DNA from: Desulfuromonadales bacterium
GTDB taxonomy: Bacteria; Desulfobacterota; Desulfuromonadia; Desulfuromonadales; BM103
Direction of reading: 5' to 3'
DNA: 32,954 nt
Assembly (NCBI GenBank): GCA_023701265.1
Contig: JAMPXI010000016.1
Location: 1-32,954 of the forward strand
Shown: one piece after another, positions 15,675-25,657 of the stretch
Numbering within the stretch: the first letter of the stretch is position 1
Layout of the letters: the number at the start of each line of letters is the position of its first letter
Notes under the pieces: generated by a model
Told to the model about the DNA's origin: nothing
What the model saw: the letters and a program-made list of their open reading frames with translations, nothing else
The model's database searches: none
Program-made: the position numbers and the translations under genes

Positions 15675-16175
15675 ATGATCACCGAAGCTGAAATCGACAA
15701 GGGACTTGTTACGCTTAAGGTTATCTGGTTCGCCATGCTGTTTTCTCTGGTCGTGTACCTGCTGGTCGCCATGCAGGTCGGAGACACGGTCAAAGTGTCC
15801 ATGGAGCCTAAGGTCGTTGAAATCCTCAGGGGGGTATTCTACGTCTTCTCATTCGTAATTCTGTTTGTGACAAAATTCATTCGCAAGATGGTCTTGTCAG
15901 CGAAAGGACGTTCCGCCAACCGTCCGGCGCAATCCTTGAGTCATCCAGTTCTTCAGAAATATATAACCTCAATGATGATCTCGCTGGCACTGTCCGAAAG
16001 TATCGGGATTTTCGGTTTTGTACTCTTCCTCCTGGGAAAGAACGCCCTGGACCTTTATGTGCTGATAGCGATTTCCGCCGCCGCCATGTTCATCTATCGC
16101 CCGAAAAAGGATGAGTTGGTCAGCCTGGCGCAGGAAGAGCAAATGAAGGCGGCCATCGATGGCACGGCCGGATGA
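15675..16175 (+). CDS. uncharacterised four-helix membrane protein
   Basis: I do not recognise a named family for this 166-residue protein. It has four predicted membrane helices (about 14-34, 49-66, 98-119 and 124-140), a basic loop between helices 2 and 3, and a charged C-terminal tail. Helix 3 carries ALSESIGIFGFVLFLLG, which resembles the glutamate-bearing helix of F/V-type ATPase c subunits. That likeness is short and may be coincidental. GAGGA lies about 8 bases upstream of the start. Codon use is somewhat less GC-biased than in the neighbouring operons. Confidence 0.7.
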   Translation: MITEAEIDKGLVTLKVIWFAMLFSLVVYLLVAMQVGDTVKVSMEPKVVEILRGVFYVFSFVILFVTKFIRKMVLSAKGRSANRPAQSLSHPVLQKYITSMMISLALSESIGIFGFVLFLLGKNALDLYVLIAISAAAMFIYRPKKDELVSLAQEEQMKAAIDGTAG

Positions 16176-16252
16176 GATCGAAACCATCAAACAACGCATG
16201 TCCAGGGCAATATATTGCAGAGAGTGTGGAGGGGCTGTAGATAAAGTTTAAC

Positions 16253-16281
16253 TTGATCTTGCATTTTTCTGATTTTGTATT
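16253..16281 (+). promoter_or_regulatory. candidate promoter of the mucR-like gene
   Basis: TTGATC and TGTATT are spaced by 17 bases in a strongly AT-rich leader of about 80 bases that contrasts with the GC-rich surroundings. Confidence 0.5.
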
Positions 16282-16283
16282 TA

Positions 16284-16295
16284 AATAACGTTATT
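16284..16295. promoter_or_regulatory. 12-bp perfect palindrome at the mucR-like start site, possible operator
   Basis: AATAACGTTATT is a perfect palindrome a few bases after the candidate -10 box, close to the predicted transcription start. MucR/Ros proteins are known to bind AT-rich sites and repress their own genes, so autoregulation is a reasonable inference. Confidence 0.45.
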
Positions 16296-16326
16296 CACGA
16301 TAATTAAAATCTAAAAGGAGAATGCA

Positions 16327-16818
16327 ATGGCAACGTTATTGGAAATGGCAGCTGAAATCGTATCCGCCCACGCATCGGCAACCAGCATGAGCAAAGAAGA
16401 GCTTATTTCGGAAATCGCCAGCGTCTATCAGGCACTGGCTTCACTCGAAAAGGGTGAGGCCGTCACTGCTGGAGTTGCTGCCGAAGAAGCAGGTCCTGCA
16501 GTCTCGAAAAAGAAAGCCTTCGGCAAGGACAAGGTGTTCTGCATGATCTGCGGCAAGGGGATGAAGACCCTGTCCCGTCATCTGAAGACCGCTCACGATC
16601 TGAAGCCTGGTCAATATCGCAAGCAGTTCGGTATTCCCCGTACCCAGTCGCTGGCGGCCAAGAGCTATTCCGAATCCCGCCGGCAGATGGCTATCGATCG
16701 CGGCCTGGGTGACAAACTGGCGCTGGCTCGTGCCGCCAGGGGGAAGAAGGCGGCAGCGAAGCCTGCTGCTCCGAAGGCCAAGGCTGCGCCGAAAGCGAAA
16801 GCTGTGAAGAAGAAGTAA
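16327..16818 (+). CDS. MucR/Ros-family zinc-finger regulator with a basic tail
   Basis: The 163-residue protein belongs to the MucR/Ros family of DNA-binding regulators. The finger is C-M-I-C-x9-H-x4-H (CMICGKGMKTLSRHLKTAH) at about residues 72-90, followed by the family segment LKPGQYRKQFGIPRTQSLAAKSYSESR. The N-terminal 50 residues are helical and probably oligomerise, as in MucR. The last 25 residues are almost entirely K, A and P (KAKAAPKAKAVKKK), like a histone H1 tail, beyond the usual MucR end. GGAG lies 6 bases before the ATG. It has its own AT-rich promoter and is followed by a strong hairpin, so it is probably monocistronic. Confidence 0.93.
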   Translation: MATLLEMAAEIVSAHASATSMSKEELISEIASVYQALASLEKGEAVTAGVAAEEAGPAVSKKKAFGKDKVFCMICGKGMKTLSRHLKTAHDLKPGQYRKQFGIPRTQSLAAKSYSESRRQMAIDRGLGDKLALARAARGKKAAAKPAAPKAKAAPKAKAVKKK

Positions 16819-16848
16819 ATCATAAGTAAATCATACATTCTGAGTTGA

Positions 16849-16888
16849 AACGCTAAGGGCCGGGGATCAATCCCCGGCCCTTAGCGTT
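16849..16888 (+). terminator. hairpin after the mucR-like gene
   Basis: A perfect 18-bp stem, AACGCTAAGGGCCGGGGA paired with its complement, closes a TCAA loop 30 bases after the mucR-like stop. No long T-run follows, but the stem is strong enough for a terminator or 3'-end protection. Confidence 0.75.
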
Positions 16889-16892
16889 TGCT

Positions 16893-16961
16893 GGTGTCCT
16901 GGGCCGAGCAAGATGACAGGGGCTCGAATTCTTTCAAGTACCCCGTGGGAGCTGAGCCCGC
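16893..16961 (-). repeat. tRNA-Glu 5'-half remnant with its leader (copy A)
   Basis: Bases 16893-16921 match the 5' half of the intact tRNA-Glu (17781-17811) at about 24 of 31 positions, including 13 identical bases (GGCCCAGGACACC on the minus strand). Bases 16922-16961 match 17857-17894 with few differences, including TGAGCCCGC. The gene-like part breaks off before the anticodon stem, so it is a non-functional fragment. Confidence 0.7.
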
Positions 16962-16982
16962 GCCCGGCAAGCGTTGTAGCTG

Positions 16983-17011
16983 TTGACAACAGGCAATGGT
17001 GTTGTTATGTT
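16983..17011 (+). promoter_or_regulatory. sigma-70 promoter of the toxin-antitoxin pair with two operator-like palindromes
   Basis: A perfect TTGACA at 16983-16988 is followed after 17 bases by TATGTT (17006-17011). Two near-identical dyads, TGTTG-A-CAACA (16981-16991) and TGTTG-TC-CAACA (17008-17019), cover the -35 box and the expected start site. They are good candidates for operators used by the antitoxin. The predicted start falls at or next to the ATG at 17019, which would make the message leaderless. Confidence 0.7.
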
Positions 17012-17018
17012 GTCCAAC

Positions 17019-17300
17019 ATGAAGGCATTGCTGATGTTGAAGGAACGGCATCCGGTTTCCGAGGTCGCTTTTGTCGAACTGGTGGTATGGCGTTTGCCGT
17101 CTCCCCTGCCGGGATGCGATCACGGTTTCAAGTATCGGCTGGCCCTGGTTGTGAATGGCCGTTGCGTGTTGCGTTACGATAACGAATCCGGCAAGGGCGA
17201 TCACAGGCACGCGGGCGAAAAGGAGACTCGCTACCGGTTCACAACTCCGCAGAAGCTGCTCAACGATTTCTGGAACGACGTCGACAACTGGAGGCCATGA
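17019..17300 (+). CDS. TumE-family (DUF6516-like) toxin
   Basis: The 93-residue protein matches the TumE/DUF6516 toxin family, recognised by its opening (MKALLMLKER), VAFVELVVWRLPSPLPG, HGFKYRLALVVNGRCVLRYD, the NESGKGDHRH motif and a closing FWNDVDNWRP. The target of the toxin is not known to me. I start at the ATG at 17019 because the upstream TTG at 16983 is the first base of the -35 box and the ATG at 17007 lies in the -10 box. No Shine-Dalgarno sequence precedes it. One base separates its stop from the HTH antitoxin gene, the usual toxin-first order for this type. Confidence 0.82.
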   Translation: MKALLMLKERHPVSEVAFVELVVWRLPSPLPGCDHGFKYRLALVVNGRCVLRYDNESGKGDHRHAGEKETRYRFTTPQKLLNDFWNDVDNWRP

Positions 17301-17301
17301 G

Positions 17302-17643
17302 ATGCGTACCGTAACCCTGGAAATTGCTTCCCGTGAGAAAGTCAGTCGCCGTTTTTTGCGGGCATTCGACGGTGAGCCACAAGGATCTTTCATCAGCTTT
17401 GAATCGCCTGAGCTGCTTTTCAAACTGATTTCCGGCAAGCGCTGGGATCTGCTCAAGGTTATGACCGGGGCCGGCCCGCTGACCATCAGGGAGGCAGCCC
17501 GGCGCATGAACCGGGATGTCAAGGCTGTGCATGGTGATGTTCACGCGCTGCTGAAGGTTGGCATTCTGGAGAAAACTGACAAAGGACAGATCGTTTTCCC
17601 TTACGATGCGGTCCATGTTGATTTCATGCTGAATGCGGCATGA
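17302..17643 (+). CDS. TumA-like winged-helix antitoxin/DNA-binding protein
   Basis: The 113-residue protein has a winged helix-turn-helix at about residues 49-90: LLKVMTGAGPLTIREAARR, MNRDVKAVHGDVHALLKVGI, then a wing with EKTDKGQIVFPYD. This is the partner fold usually found beside TumE toxins. It probably neutralises the toxin and represses the operon through the TGTTG/CAACA dyads. GGAGG is 7 bases before the ATG at 17302; the ORF-track start at 17155 lies inside the toxin gene. Confidence 0.82.
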   Translation: MRTVTLEIASREKVSRRFLRAFDGEPQGSFISFESPELLFKLISGKRWDLLKVMTGAGPLTIREAARRMNRDVKAVHGDVHALLKVGILEKTDKGQIVFPYDAVHVDFMLNAA

Positions 17644-17691
17644 CAGTTCCCAATTCACTCCTGGTTTAGCAACACCCTTGCCGCACCACAG

Positions 17692-17724
17692 AAAAAAGCC
17701 CCTCCGCACCGAGCAGAAGGGCTT
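17692..17724 (-). terminator. rho-independent terminator of the tRNA-Lys/tRNA-Glu transcript
   Basis: On the minus strand a 12-bp stem AAGCCCUUCUGC/GCGGAGGGGCUU, with G-U pairs that form only on this strand, is followed by a run of six U. It begins 10 bases after the CCA end of tRNA-Glu. Confidence 0.85.
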
Positions 17725-17733
17725 TCTCTTTTT

Positions 17734-17811
17734 TGGTATCCCGTAGCGGATTCGAACCGCTGTCGCCGCCGTGAAAGGGCGGTGTCCTGGGCCAGGCTAG
17801 ACGAACGGGAC
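17734..17811 (-). tRNA. tRNA-Glu (anticodon TTC)
   Basis: On the minus strand the sequence folds as a cloverleaf: acceptor GTCCCGT/ACGGGAT with a G1-U72 wobble, D arm CGTCTAGCCTGGCCCAGGACAC, anticodon loop CTTTCAC (anticodon TTC), T arm AGCGG-TTCGAAT-CCGCT, discriminator A and an encoded CCA. It is the distal member of a tRNA-Lys/tRNA-Glu pair and is followed by a terminator. Confidence 0.95.
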
Positions 17812-17830
17812 CTGAGGTTTGCGCCCCTGT

Positions 17831-17894
17831 CTGTCTACCGGGCTAGACGATAGGGACTCGATTATCTCAAGTGCCCCGCGGGAACTGAGCCCGC
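17831..17894 (-). repeat. second tRNA-Glu 5' fragment with leader (copy B)
   Basis: On the minus strand, GTCCCTATCGTCTAGCCCGG repeats the first 20 bases of tRNA-Glu with two or three changes and then diverges. It is preceded by the same leader (GCGGGCTCAG...) as copy A. It lies between tRNA-Lys and the intact tRNA-Glu. Confidence 0.65.
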
Positions 17895-17912
17895 AGCAAC
17901 GCAATGTAAAAG

Positions 17913-17988
17913 TGGTGAGCCGGGGGGGGATCGAACCCACGACCATCTGATTAAAAGTCAGATGCTCTACCGACTGAGCTACCGGCTC
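17913..17988 (-). tRNA. tRNA-Lys (anticodon TTT)
   Basis: A 76-base cloverleaf on the minus strand: acceptor GAGCCGG/CCGGCTC, D arm AGCTCAGTCGGTAGAGC, anticodon stem-loop TCTGACTTTTAATCAGA (anticodon TTT), T loop TTCGATC and an encoded CCA. The T stem GTGGG/CCCCC has one mismatch (position 50 T opposite 64 C) within a run of eight C residues. It lies about 50 bases after purA and 5 bases after a good promoter's predicted start. Confidence 0.95.
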
Positions 17989-17999
17989 ACGGAATTGCT

Positions 18000-18029
18000 C
18001 TTATAGATCCGTTTCTCCCGCAGTGTCAA
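18000..18029 (-). promoter_or_regulatory. sigma-70 promoter of the tRNA-Lys/tRNA-Glu transcript
   Basis: On the minus strand a perfect TTGACA is followed after 18 bases by TATAAG, ending about 11 bases before the tRNA-Lys 5' end. It lies just after the purA stop, so the tRNAs need not depend on purA transcription. Confidence 0.8.
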
Positions 18030-18037
18030 CCCTTTTT

Positions 18038-20647
<2,610 letters not shown>

Positions 20648-20651
<4 letters not shown>

Positions 20652-22231
20652 AGTTCGATCTGGCGGACGGCCAGGATGCTCGGGTGAGTGCGCAGCTCTT
20701 CGAGTTGCGCGTCGGGGATGCGGCTGTCGACGTTGACCATCGAGATCGCCTTGCCGTTGATCTTGTGCCGGGTCAGATTCATCATGGCAATATTGATTCC
20801 GGCGCTGCCGAGGACCTGGCCGATGAAGCCGACCATTCCCGGACGGTCCTCGTTGTGCAGGACCAGAATATGCCCTTTCGGCACCGCCTCGACGTTGTAG
20901 CCGTCAACCCGCACGATGCGGAAATCCTCTTCGCCGAACAGGGCGCCGCAGACGAAATGCTCGCCGTCGCTCCCCTTGACGGTCAGCCGGATCAGGCTGG
21001 CATAGCCTTCGGTGCGCGGGCTCTTGGTCTCGGTGATGCGAATGCCGCGCTCGCCGGCCAGGTAGGGAGCGTTGATGTAGTTGACCTCGGGACCGACCAT
21101 CGGCGTCAGCAATCCCTTGAGCGCCGCGGTGGTCAGCGGCTCGGTCGGGAAGGCGGTCACCGCGCCGGCGAACTCCAGCCGGACCTCCGTCAGTTCACGG
21201 GCATAGAGCTGGGCCACGAAGGAGCCGAGGGTTTCGGCCATGGCGATGTAGGGGCGCAGGGTGTCGAGCAGTTCGGTGCTGATCGACGGCACGTTGACCG
21301 CATTGACGATCACTCCGCGCTGCAAAAAGTCGACGATCTGCCGGGCGACCTGCACGGTGACATTGATCTGGGCATCGAGGGTGGCGGTGCGCAGATGGGG
21401 GGTGCAGATCACTTGATCGAGGGCCAGCAGAGGGTTGTCTGGCTCCGGCGGTTCCTTGGCAAAGACGTCGATGGCTGCTCCAGCCACCTTGCCGCCGCGG
21501 ATCGCCTCGGCCAGGGCCGTTTCATCGATCAGCCCGCCGGTGGCGCTGTTGACGATCAGGCAGCCGGGCTTGACCCGCGCCAGGGTCTCGGCGTTGAGCA
21601 GTTCGGTGGTTTCGGAGGTCAGGGGGACGTGCAGGGTGATGAAGTCGGCCCGTTCCAGCAGTTCATCGAAGCTGACCGGTTCGGCGCCGTACATGCGGAT
21701 GGTCTCGGCGGCCAGGTAAGGGTCGTGGACGATCGGCAGCATCTTCAGGGCCTGGGCCCGCTCGATCACCAGTCGGCCGACCTTGCCGGCGCCGATCACG
21801 CCAAGGGTCTTGCCGGTCAGTTCGACGCCGAGGAAGCGCTCGCTCTCCCATCGGCCGCTCTTGGTGGAGGCGCTGGCGGCGGCAATCTGCCGGGCCAGGG
21901 CCATGAGCAGGGCGAGGGTGTGCTCGGCGGTGGTGGTGGCGCTGCCGAAGGGAGAGTGCATGATGACCACGCCCTTGCGGTTGGCGGCGGCCAGATCCAT
22001 GTTGTCGGTGCCGACCCCGGCCCGGCCGACCACTTTGAGCTTGTGGGCCGCCTGGAAAACTTCTTCGTTGACGAGGGTTCCGCCGCGCACCACCAGCGCA
22101 TCGGCCTCGGCCACGGCAGTCAGCAACTGGTCAAAGGAAAGGCCTGGCTGATAATCAACCTCGAGCCCTTCGGCCTGATCAAAAACTTCCAGCCCTTCGG
22201 CGGGGAATCTGTCGGAAATGAGAACTTTCAT
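20648..22231 (-). CDS. serA: D-3-phosphoglycerate dehydrogenase-like protein with substituted catalytic Arg
   Basis: This 527-residue protein has the long SerA layout: substrate and NAD domains (about 1-315), an intervening domain, and a C-terminal ACT domain (about 455-527; GHILVLHNEDRPGMVGFIG). The NAD fold is intact (GVIGAGKVG, then D170). Of the catalytic triad, E260 (FAKEPP) and H279 (TPHL) are present, but the arginine of the usual N-x-ARGG motif is T231 (NSATGG, codon ACC). The substrate loop also reads HSPFGSATTTAEH rather than the usual N-x-P-x-G-N/S-x3-A-AEHT. The start is at 22231, without a strong ribosome binding site. It heads serA-hisZ-purA. SerA normally oxidises 3-phosphoglycerate for serine synthesis; activity or substrate may differ here. 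Confidence 0.88.
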
Positions 22232-22263
22232 GCGTCGCCGTCTGAAGGAATGCCGAACACTGT

Positions 22264-22292
22264 AAACTAGCAACCCCCCTCTTTGCTGTCAA
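22264..22292 (-). promoter_or_regulatory. sigma-70 promoter of serA-hisZ-purA
   Basis: On the minus strand a perfect TTGACA is followed after 17 bases by TAGTTT, about 33 bases before the serA ATG. It lies in the 126-base gap after pepA. Confidence 0.75.
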
Positions 22293-22357
22293 GCTTCGCT
22301 TCAATTTGTCCCGTCTGATTTTGCATTCCACATCAAGGGAGAGGGAGACCGCTCCAT

Positions 22358-23866
22358 TCAACGCTTTCCGTGTGCCTGTTCGCGCAAAAAACCTGTCAGC
22401 AGACGGACGCCGACACCGCTCGCTCCCTTGGGGTGACAGGGGCGAGCCTGATCGATCCAGGCGGTGCCGGCAATGTCGAGGTGCGCCCAGTGCAGTCCTT
22501 TGGTGAAGCGCTGCAGGAAGGCGGCGGCGGTAATGGTGCCGGCCGGGCGGCCGCCGGTGTTCTTGACATCGGCGACGTCGCTATTGATCTGCTGGTCGTA
22601 GTCAGCCCAAAGCGGCAGCTCCCAGAGTCGCTCGCCGGTCTGTTCGCCCGCCTGCCGCAGCGCCTTCACCAGGGCCGGGTCGTTGCCGAGTACGGCGCTG
22701 GCGTGATGGCCGAGGGCAATGATGCAGGCACCGGTGAGGGTGGCAATGTCGACCACCAGTCGGGGTTGGAAGCGCCGGACGTAGGTGAGGGCGTCCGCCA
22801 GAATCAGGCGGCCCTCGGCGTCGGTGTTGAGAATTTCGATGGTCTGCCCGGAGAGACTGGTCAGGATGTCGCCGGGGCGGATGGCACTGCCGGAGGGGAG
22901 ATTCTCGACGGCCGGGATCACCCCGACCAGGTTGACCGGCAGCTTTAGCAGCGCCGCGGCGAGACAGGTGGCGATCGTCGCCGCGCCGCCGGCCATGTCC
23001 ATCTTCATCTCATCCATTTTTTCGGCCGGTTTCAGGGAGATGCCGCCAGCGTCGAACACCACCCCTTTGCCCACCAGGGCGATAGGCGCCACCCCTGTCT
23101 TGCCGCCCTGATATTCGAGGACGATCAGGCGCGGTTCGCGCACGCTCCCCTGGGCCACGCCGAGCAGCGCTCCGCACCCCTCCCGCGCCAGTTCGTCCCG
23201 TCCCAGCACGGTGCAGAGAAAGCCTCCCTCTGCTGCGGCAGCGACAGCCTGTTCGGCCAGATAGGCGGGGGATTTGATGTTCCCCGGTTCATTGACCAGG
23301 TCGCGGGCCAGGGTCACGGCACGGGCCAGCACCTGGGCCGTGGCCAGCGCTTTTTCCAGTTCCGGCCGGTTGGCCCCGCGCGCGAGCAGCAGGGTGACGG
23401 AACGAGGACCCGCGCCCTTTGGCCGGTTGTCCCCGGTGCGGTAGCGATCGAAGCGATAGCCGGCCAGGAGCAGCCCCTCCGTGACGGCTTCAATCCGGGC
23501 GGCCGGCGTGGTGCCGGGCAGGTCCAGCAGGTGCAGGGCACAGCTCAGTTCGGCGAGGCGCTTCCCCCTGAGCTGGCCGATGGCGGTGCCGGCCGCCTGT
23601 CGGAGTTGCTCAAGACCGGCGCCGCTCCGTTGGCCAAGACCGACCAGCAGAATCCGCCGGGCGGGCAGCGTGGCCGGCTGCAGCAACAGACTTTCATTGG
23701 CCCTGCCGGTGAATTCGCCGCTGCGGCGGGCCTCTTTCAGCCGGCCGTCGAGTTGCCGGTCGAGTTCGATTAGCAACGGGTCGTGCCAGCGGTCGGCGAA
23801 GGCGCCGAGAACCAGGCAGGCGGTGCGGGTTTTCAACGGTTCGGCAATGCGGAGGGTCAGCTTCAT
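22358..23866 (-). CDS. pepA: leucyl aminopeptidase (PepA/M17 family)
   Basis: This is a cytosolic metallo-aminopeptidase that removes N-terminal residues from peptides; the family works as a hexamer with two metal ions. The 502-residue product matches the usual length. The C-terminal catalytic domain has GKGVVFDAGGISLKP, MKMDMAGGA, the diagnostic NTDAEGRL, and LTGACIIALG. The N-terminal domain is more variable, as is normal. Its ATG overlaps the glpD stop by 4 bases, so the two are translationally coupled even though their pathways are unrelated. PepA also binds DNA in E. coli; nothing here tests that. Confidence 0.96.
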   Translation of the reverse strand: MKLTLRIAEPLKTRTACLVLGAFADRWHDPLLIELDRQLDGRLKEARRSGEFTGRANESLLLQPATLPARRILLVGLGQRSGAGLEQLRQAAGTAIGQLRGKRLAELSCALHLLDLPGTTPAARIEAVTEGLLLAGYRFDRYRTGDNRPKGAGPRSVTLLLARGANRPELEKALATAQVLARAVTLARDLVNEPGNIKSPAYLAEQAVAAAAEGGFLCTVLGRDELAREGCGALLGVAQGSVREPRLIVLEYQGGKTGVAPIALVGKGVVFDAGGISLKPAEKMDEMKMDMAGGAATIATCLAAALLKLPVNLVGVIPAVENLPSGSAIRPGDILTSLSGQTIEILNTDAEGRLILADALTYVRRFQPRLVVDIATLTGACIIALGHHASAVLGNDPALVKALRQAGEQTGERLWELPLWADYDQQINSDVADVKNTGGRPAGTITAAAFLQRFTKGLHWAHLDIAGTAWIDQARPCHPKGASGVGVRLLTGFLREQAHGKR

Positions 23867-25509
23867 GCAAGGGCTCCTTGGTGTCGGCCTGAATAAGGGT
23901 CTGAATACGTTTGGCGGTAGTTGCCGGCGAGCGTGGCCAGATGCTCGGGTGGCAGGGACAGGCGCCGGCCGAGCACCGCGGCCACCGCATCGACGGCCGC
24001 CAGCCCGTGCCCGGGCAAGAGCGCTTGCGGGGAGCGGCGGCGCAGGATGTCTTCAGGGGTGCGGGCCATTTCAAAGTCGACCGCGTAGGCGATTTCCACG
24101 CCCAACGGTGCTCCCGGAGCAACCGGGGCCGCCAGTTCCGGCTCCTGGTCAAGGAGGTTCAACAGATGAGCTGTCCGCGTCCCGTAGCGATCGACCAGGC
24201 GGTGCAGGGTATCGGGATCAAGTCCGTGTCGATGGATGTTTGCCGGTGGGTCACGAAGGAGATCGTCCCATCCCGGCTGTCCGCCCGGCAGGGGCAGCGC
24301 GTGGGTTCGCACCTCCCCGCGCGGCCGGCCGAGGCGGGCCATGACCCGATCGGCGACCTCGGCGGCCATGGACCGATAGGTGGTGTATTTGCCGCCGCCG
24401 ATGGAGATCAGTCCGTCCGGAGACTCGAACAGGGCGTGCTCCCGGGAGACGCTGCTCTCATGGCCGGGGTGTCCGGCGAGAAGGGGCCGGATGCCCGCAA
24501 AGGTGCTCACGATGTCGCGCGCGGAAAGCTTTGCTCCGGGGAGGTATCGGGCCGCTTCCGCAAGGAGATAGTCAACTTCTCCGGCGGTGACGGCGACATC
24601 TTCCGGAGGGCTGCAATCATCGAGATCGGTGGTGCCGATCAGCGACAGATCTCCCCAGGGGATGACGAAGAACCTCCGGTCATCCCGGTCGGCGCTCAGG
24701 TACAGGGCCTCTTCGCCGCCGGGCAGGCGTGAAACCAGCAGATGTGCACCGCGGGTCGGGCGCAGCCGTGGTGTCCAGTTCCCGGCCATGGCGCCGACCC
24801 GGTCGAGCCAGGGGCCGGTGGCGTTGACCACGACCTTGGCGGAAACTTCCAGCGTGTCCTGGTTTTCCCGGTCCTCAACCACGGCGCCGGCAATTCGTCC
24901 ACCGTGCCGCAGCAGAGTGGACACCCTGGTGTAATTGACCGCGACTGCCCCGGCCTCGCGCGCGGCAATGACATTTTCCAGGCAAAGCCGGGCATCGTCC
25001 ATGCGGCAGTCCCAATAGAGGGCGGCACCGGTCAGCCCGTGCGGGTCGAGCAGCGGCTGGCGCTGGCTGGCTTCGTCGCTGGAGAGCATGCGGTGCGCAT
25101 GGGTGTTGCGCCCGAGGGCGAGCAGGTCATAGAGCGTCAACCCGGCATGCACCAGGGTGCGGGAGCGCCGCGCGCTGCGGTAGAGCGGGATCATCAACGG
25201 CAGGGGGCGCACCAGGTGAGGGGCAATCTGTTGCAGGATAAAGCGTTCGCGGCACGCCTCGAACACCAGGCCGAGGTCGAAGTTTTCCAGGTAGCGCAAG
25301 CCACCGTGGATCAGCTTGGTGGAACGGGACGAAGTGCCGCTGGCGAAGTCGTCCTGTTCCACCAAGACCACCGTGGCCCCGCGCAGGGCCAGATCGCGGG
25401 CGATTCCGGCGCCGGTGATGCCGCCGCCGATGATCAGGACATCGAAACGCTCTCCGCTGAGCCGGCTGGTATCCCTGGGTTTGGGGGTGACGAATGACGA
25501 TTTGGGCAT
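23863..25509 (-). CDS. glpD: aerobic-type glycerol-3-phosphate dehydrogenase
   Basis: GlpD oxidises glycerol-3-phosphate to dihydroxyacetone phosphate with FAD and passes electrons to membrane quinones. The 548-residue protein has the FAD fold FDVLIIGGGITGAGIARD, then SSRSTKLIHGGLRYLE, FVIPWGDLSLIGTTDLDD, FAGIRPLL and GGGKYTTYRSMAAEVADR, all typical. I chose the ATG at 25509; the extra 62 residues in the ORF track are not conserved-looking. No Shine-Dalgarno sequence is evident, and a possible TTGCCA-17-TAGCAT promoter ends only 7 bases before the ATG, so the message may be leaderless. No glpK or glpF is adjacent. Confidence 0.94.
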   Translation of the reverse strand: MPKSSFVTPKPRDTSRLSGERFDVLIIGGGITGAGIARDLALRGATVVLVEQDDFASGTSSRSTKLIHGGLRYLENFDLGLVFEACRERFILQQIAPHLVRPLPLMIPLYRSARRSRTLVHAGLTLYDLLALGRNTHAHRMLSSDEASQRQPLLDPHGLTGAALYWDCRMDDARLCLENVIAAREAGAVAVNYTRVSTLLRHGGRIAGAVVEDRENQDTLEVSAKVVVNATGPWLDRVGAMAGNWTPRLRPTRGAHLLVSRLPGGEEALYLSADRDDRRFFVIPWGDLSLIGTTDLDDCSPPEDVAVTAGEVDYLLAEAARYLPGAKLSARDIVSTFAGIRPLLAGHPGHESSVSREHALFESPDGLISIGGGKYTTYRSMAAEVADRVMARLGRPRGEVRTHALPLPGGQPGWDDLLRDPPANIHRHGLDPDTLHRLVDRYGTRTAHLLNLLDQEPELAAPVAPGAPLGVEIAYAVDFEMARTPEDILRRRSPQALLPGHGLAAVDAVAAVLGRRLSLPPEHLATLAGNYRQTYSDPYSGRHQGALA

Positions 25510-25567
25510 GAGCGCTATGCTACCCCGTCTGCCGGCGAGTGGCAATGACTGCCGTTGGCGACTGCTT

Positions 25568-25595
25568 TTGACATTTGCAGGGAGGCATTTAGACT
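25568..25595 (+). promoter_or_regulatory. candidate sigma-70 promoter of the lipoprotein gene
   Basis: A perfect TTGACA is followed after 16 bases by TAGACT, about 60 bases before the lipoprotein ATG, in the gap that separates it from the divergent glpD. Confidence 0.6.
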
Positions 25596-25657
25596 GTGAA
25601 GGCAAGCGGGGCAGGGAATGTCTGCCATTACTACAGGAACGGTCCAGGAGGAAAATC

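Noticed and set aside
16983-17018. Upstream TTG or ATG starts for the toxin
   Set aside because: These codons fall in the -35 and -10 boxes of the promoter; the family N-terminus begins at the ATG at 17019.
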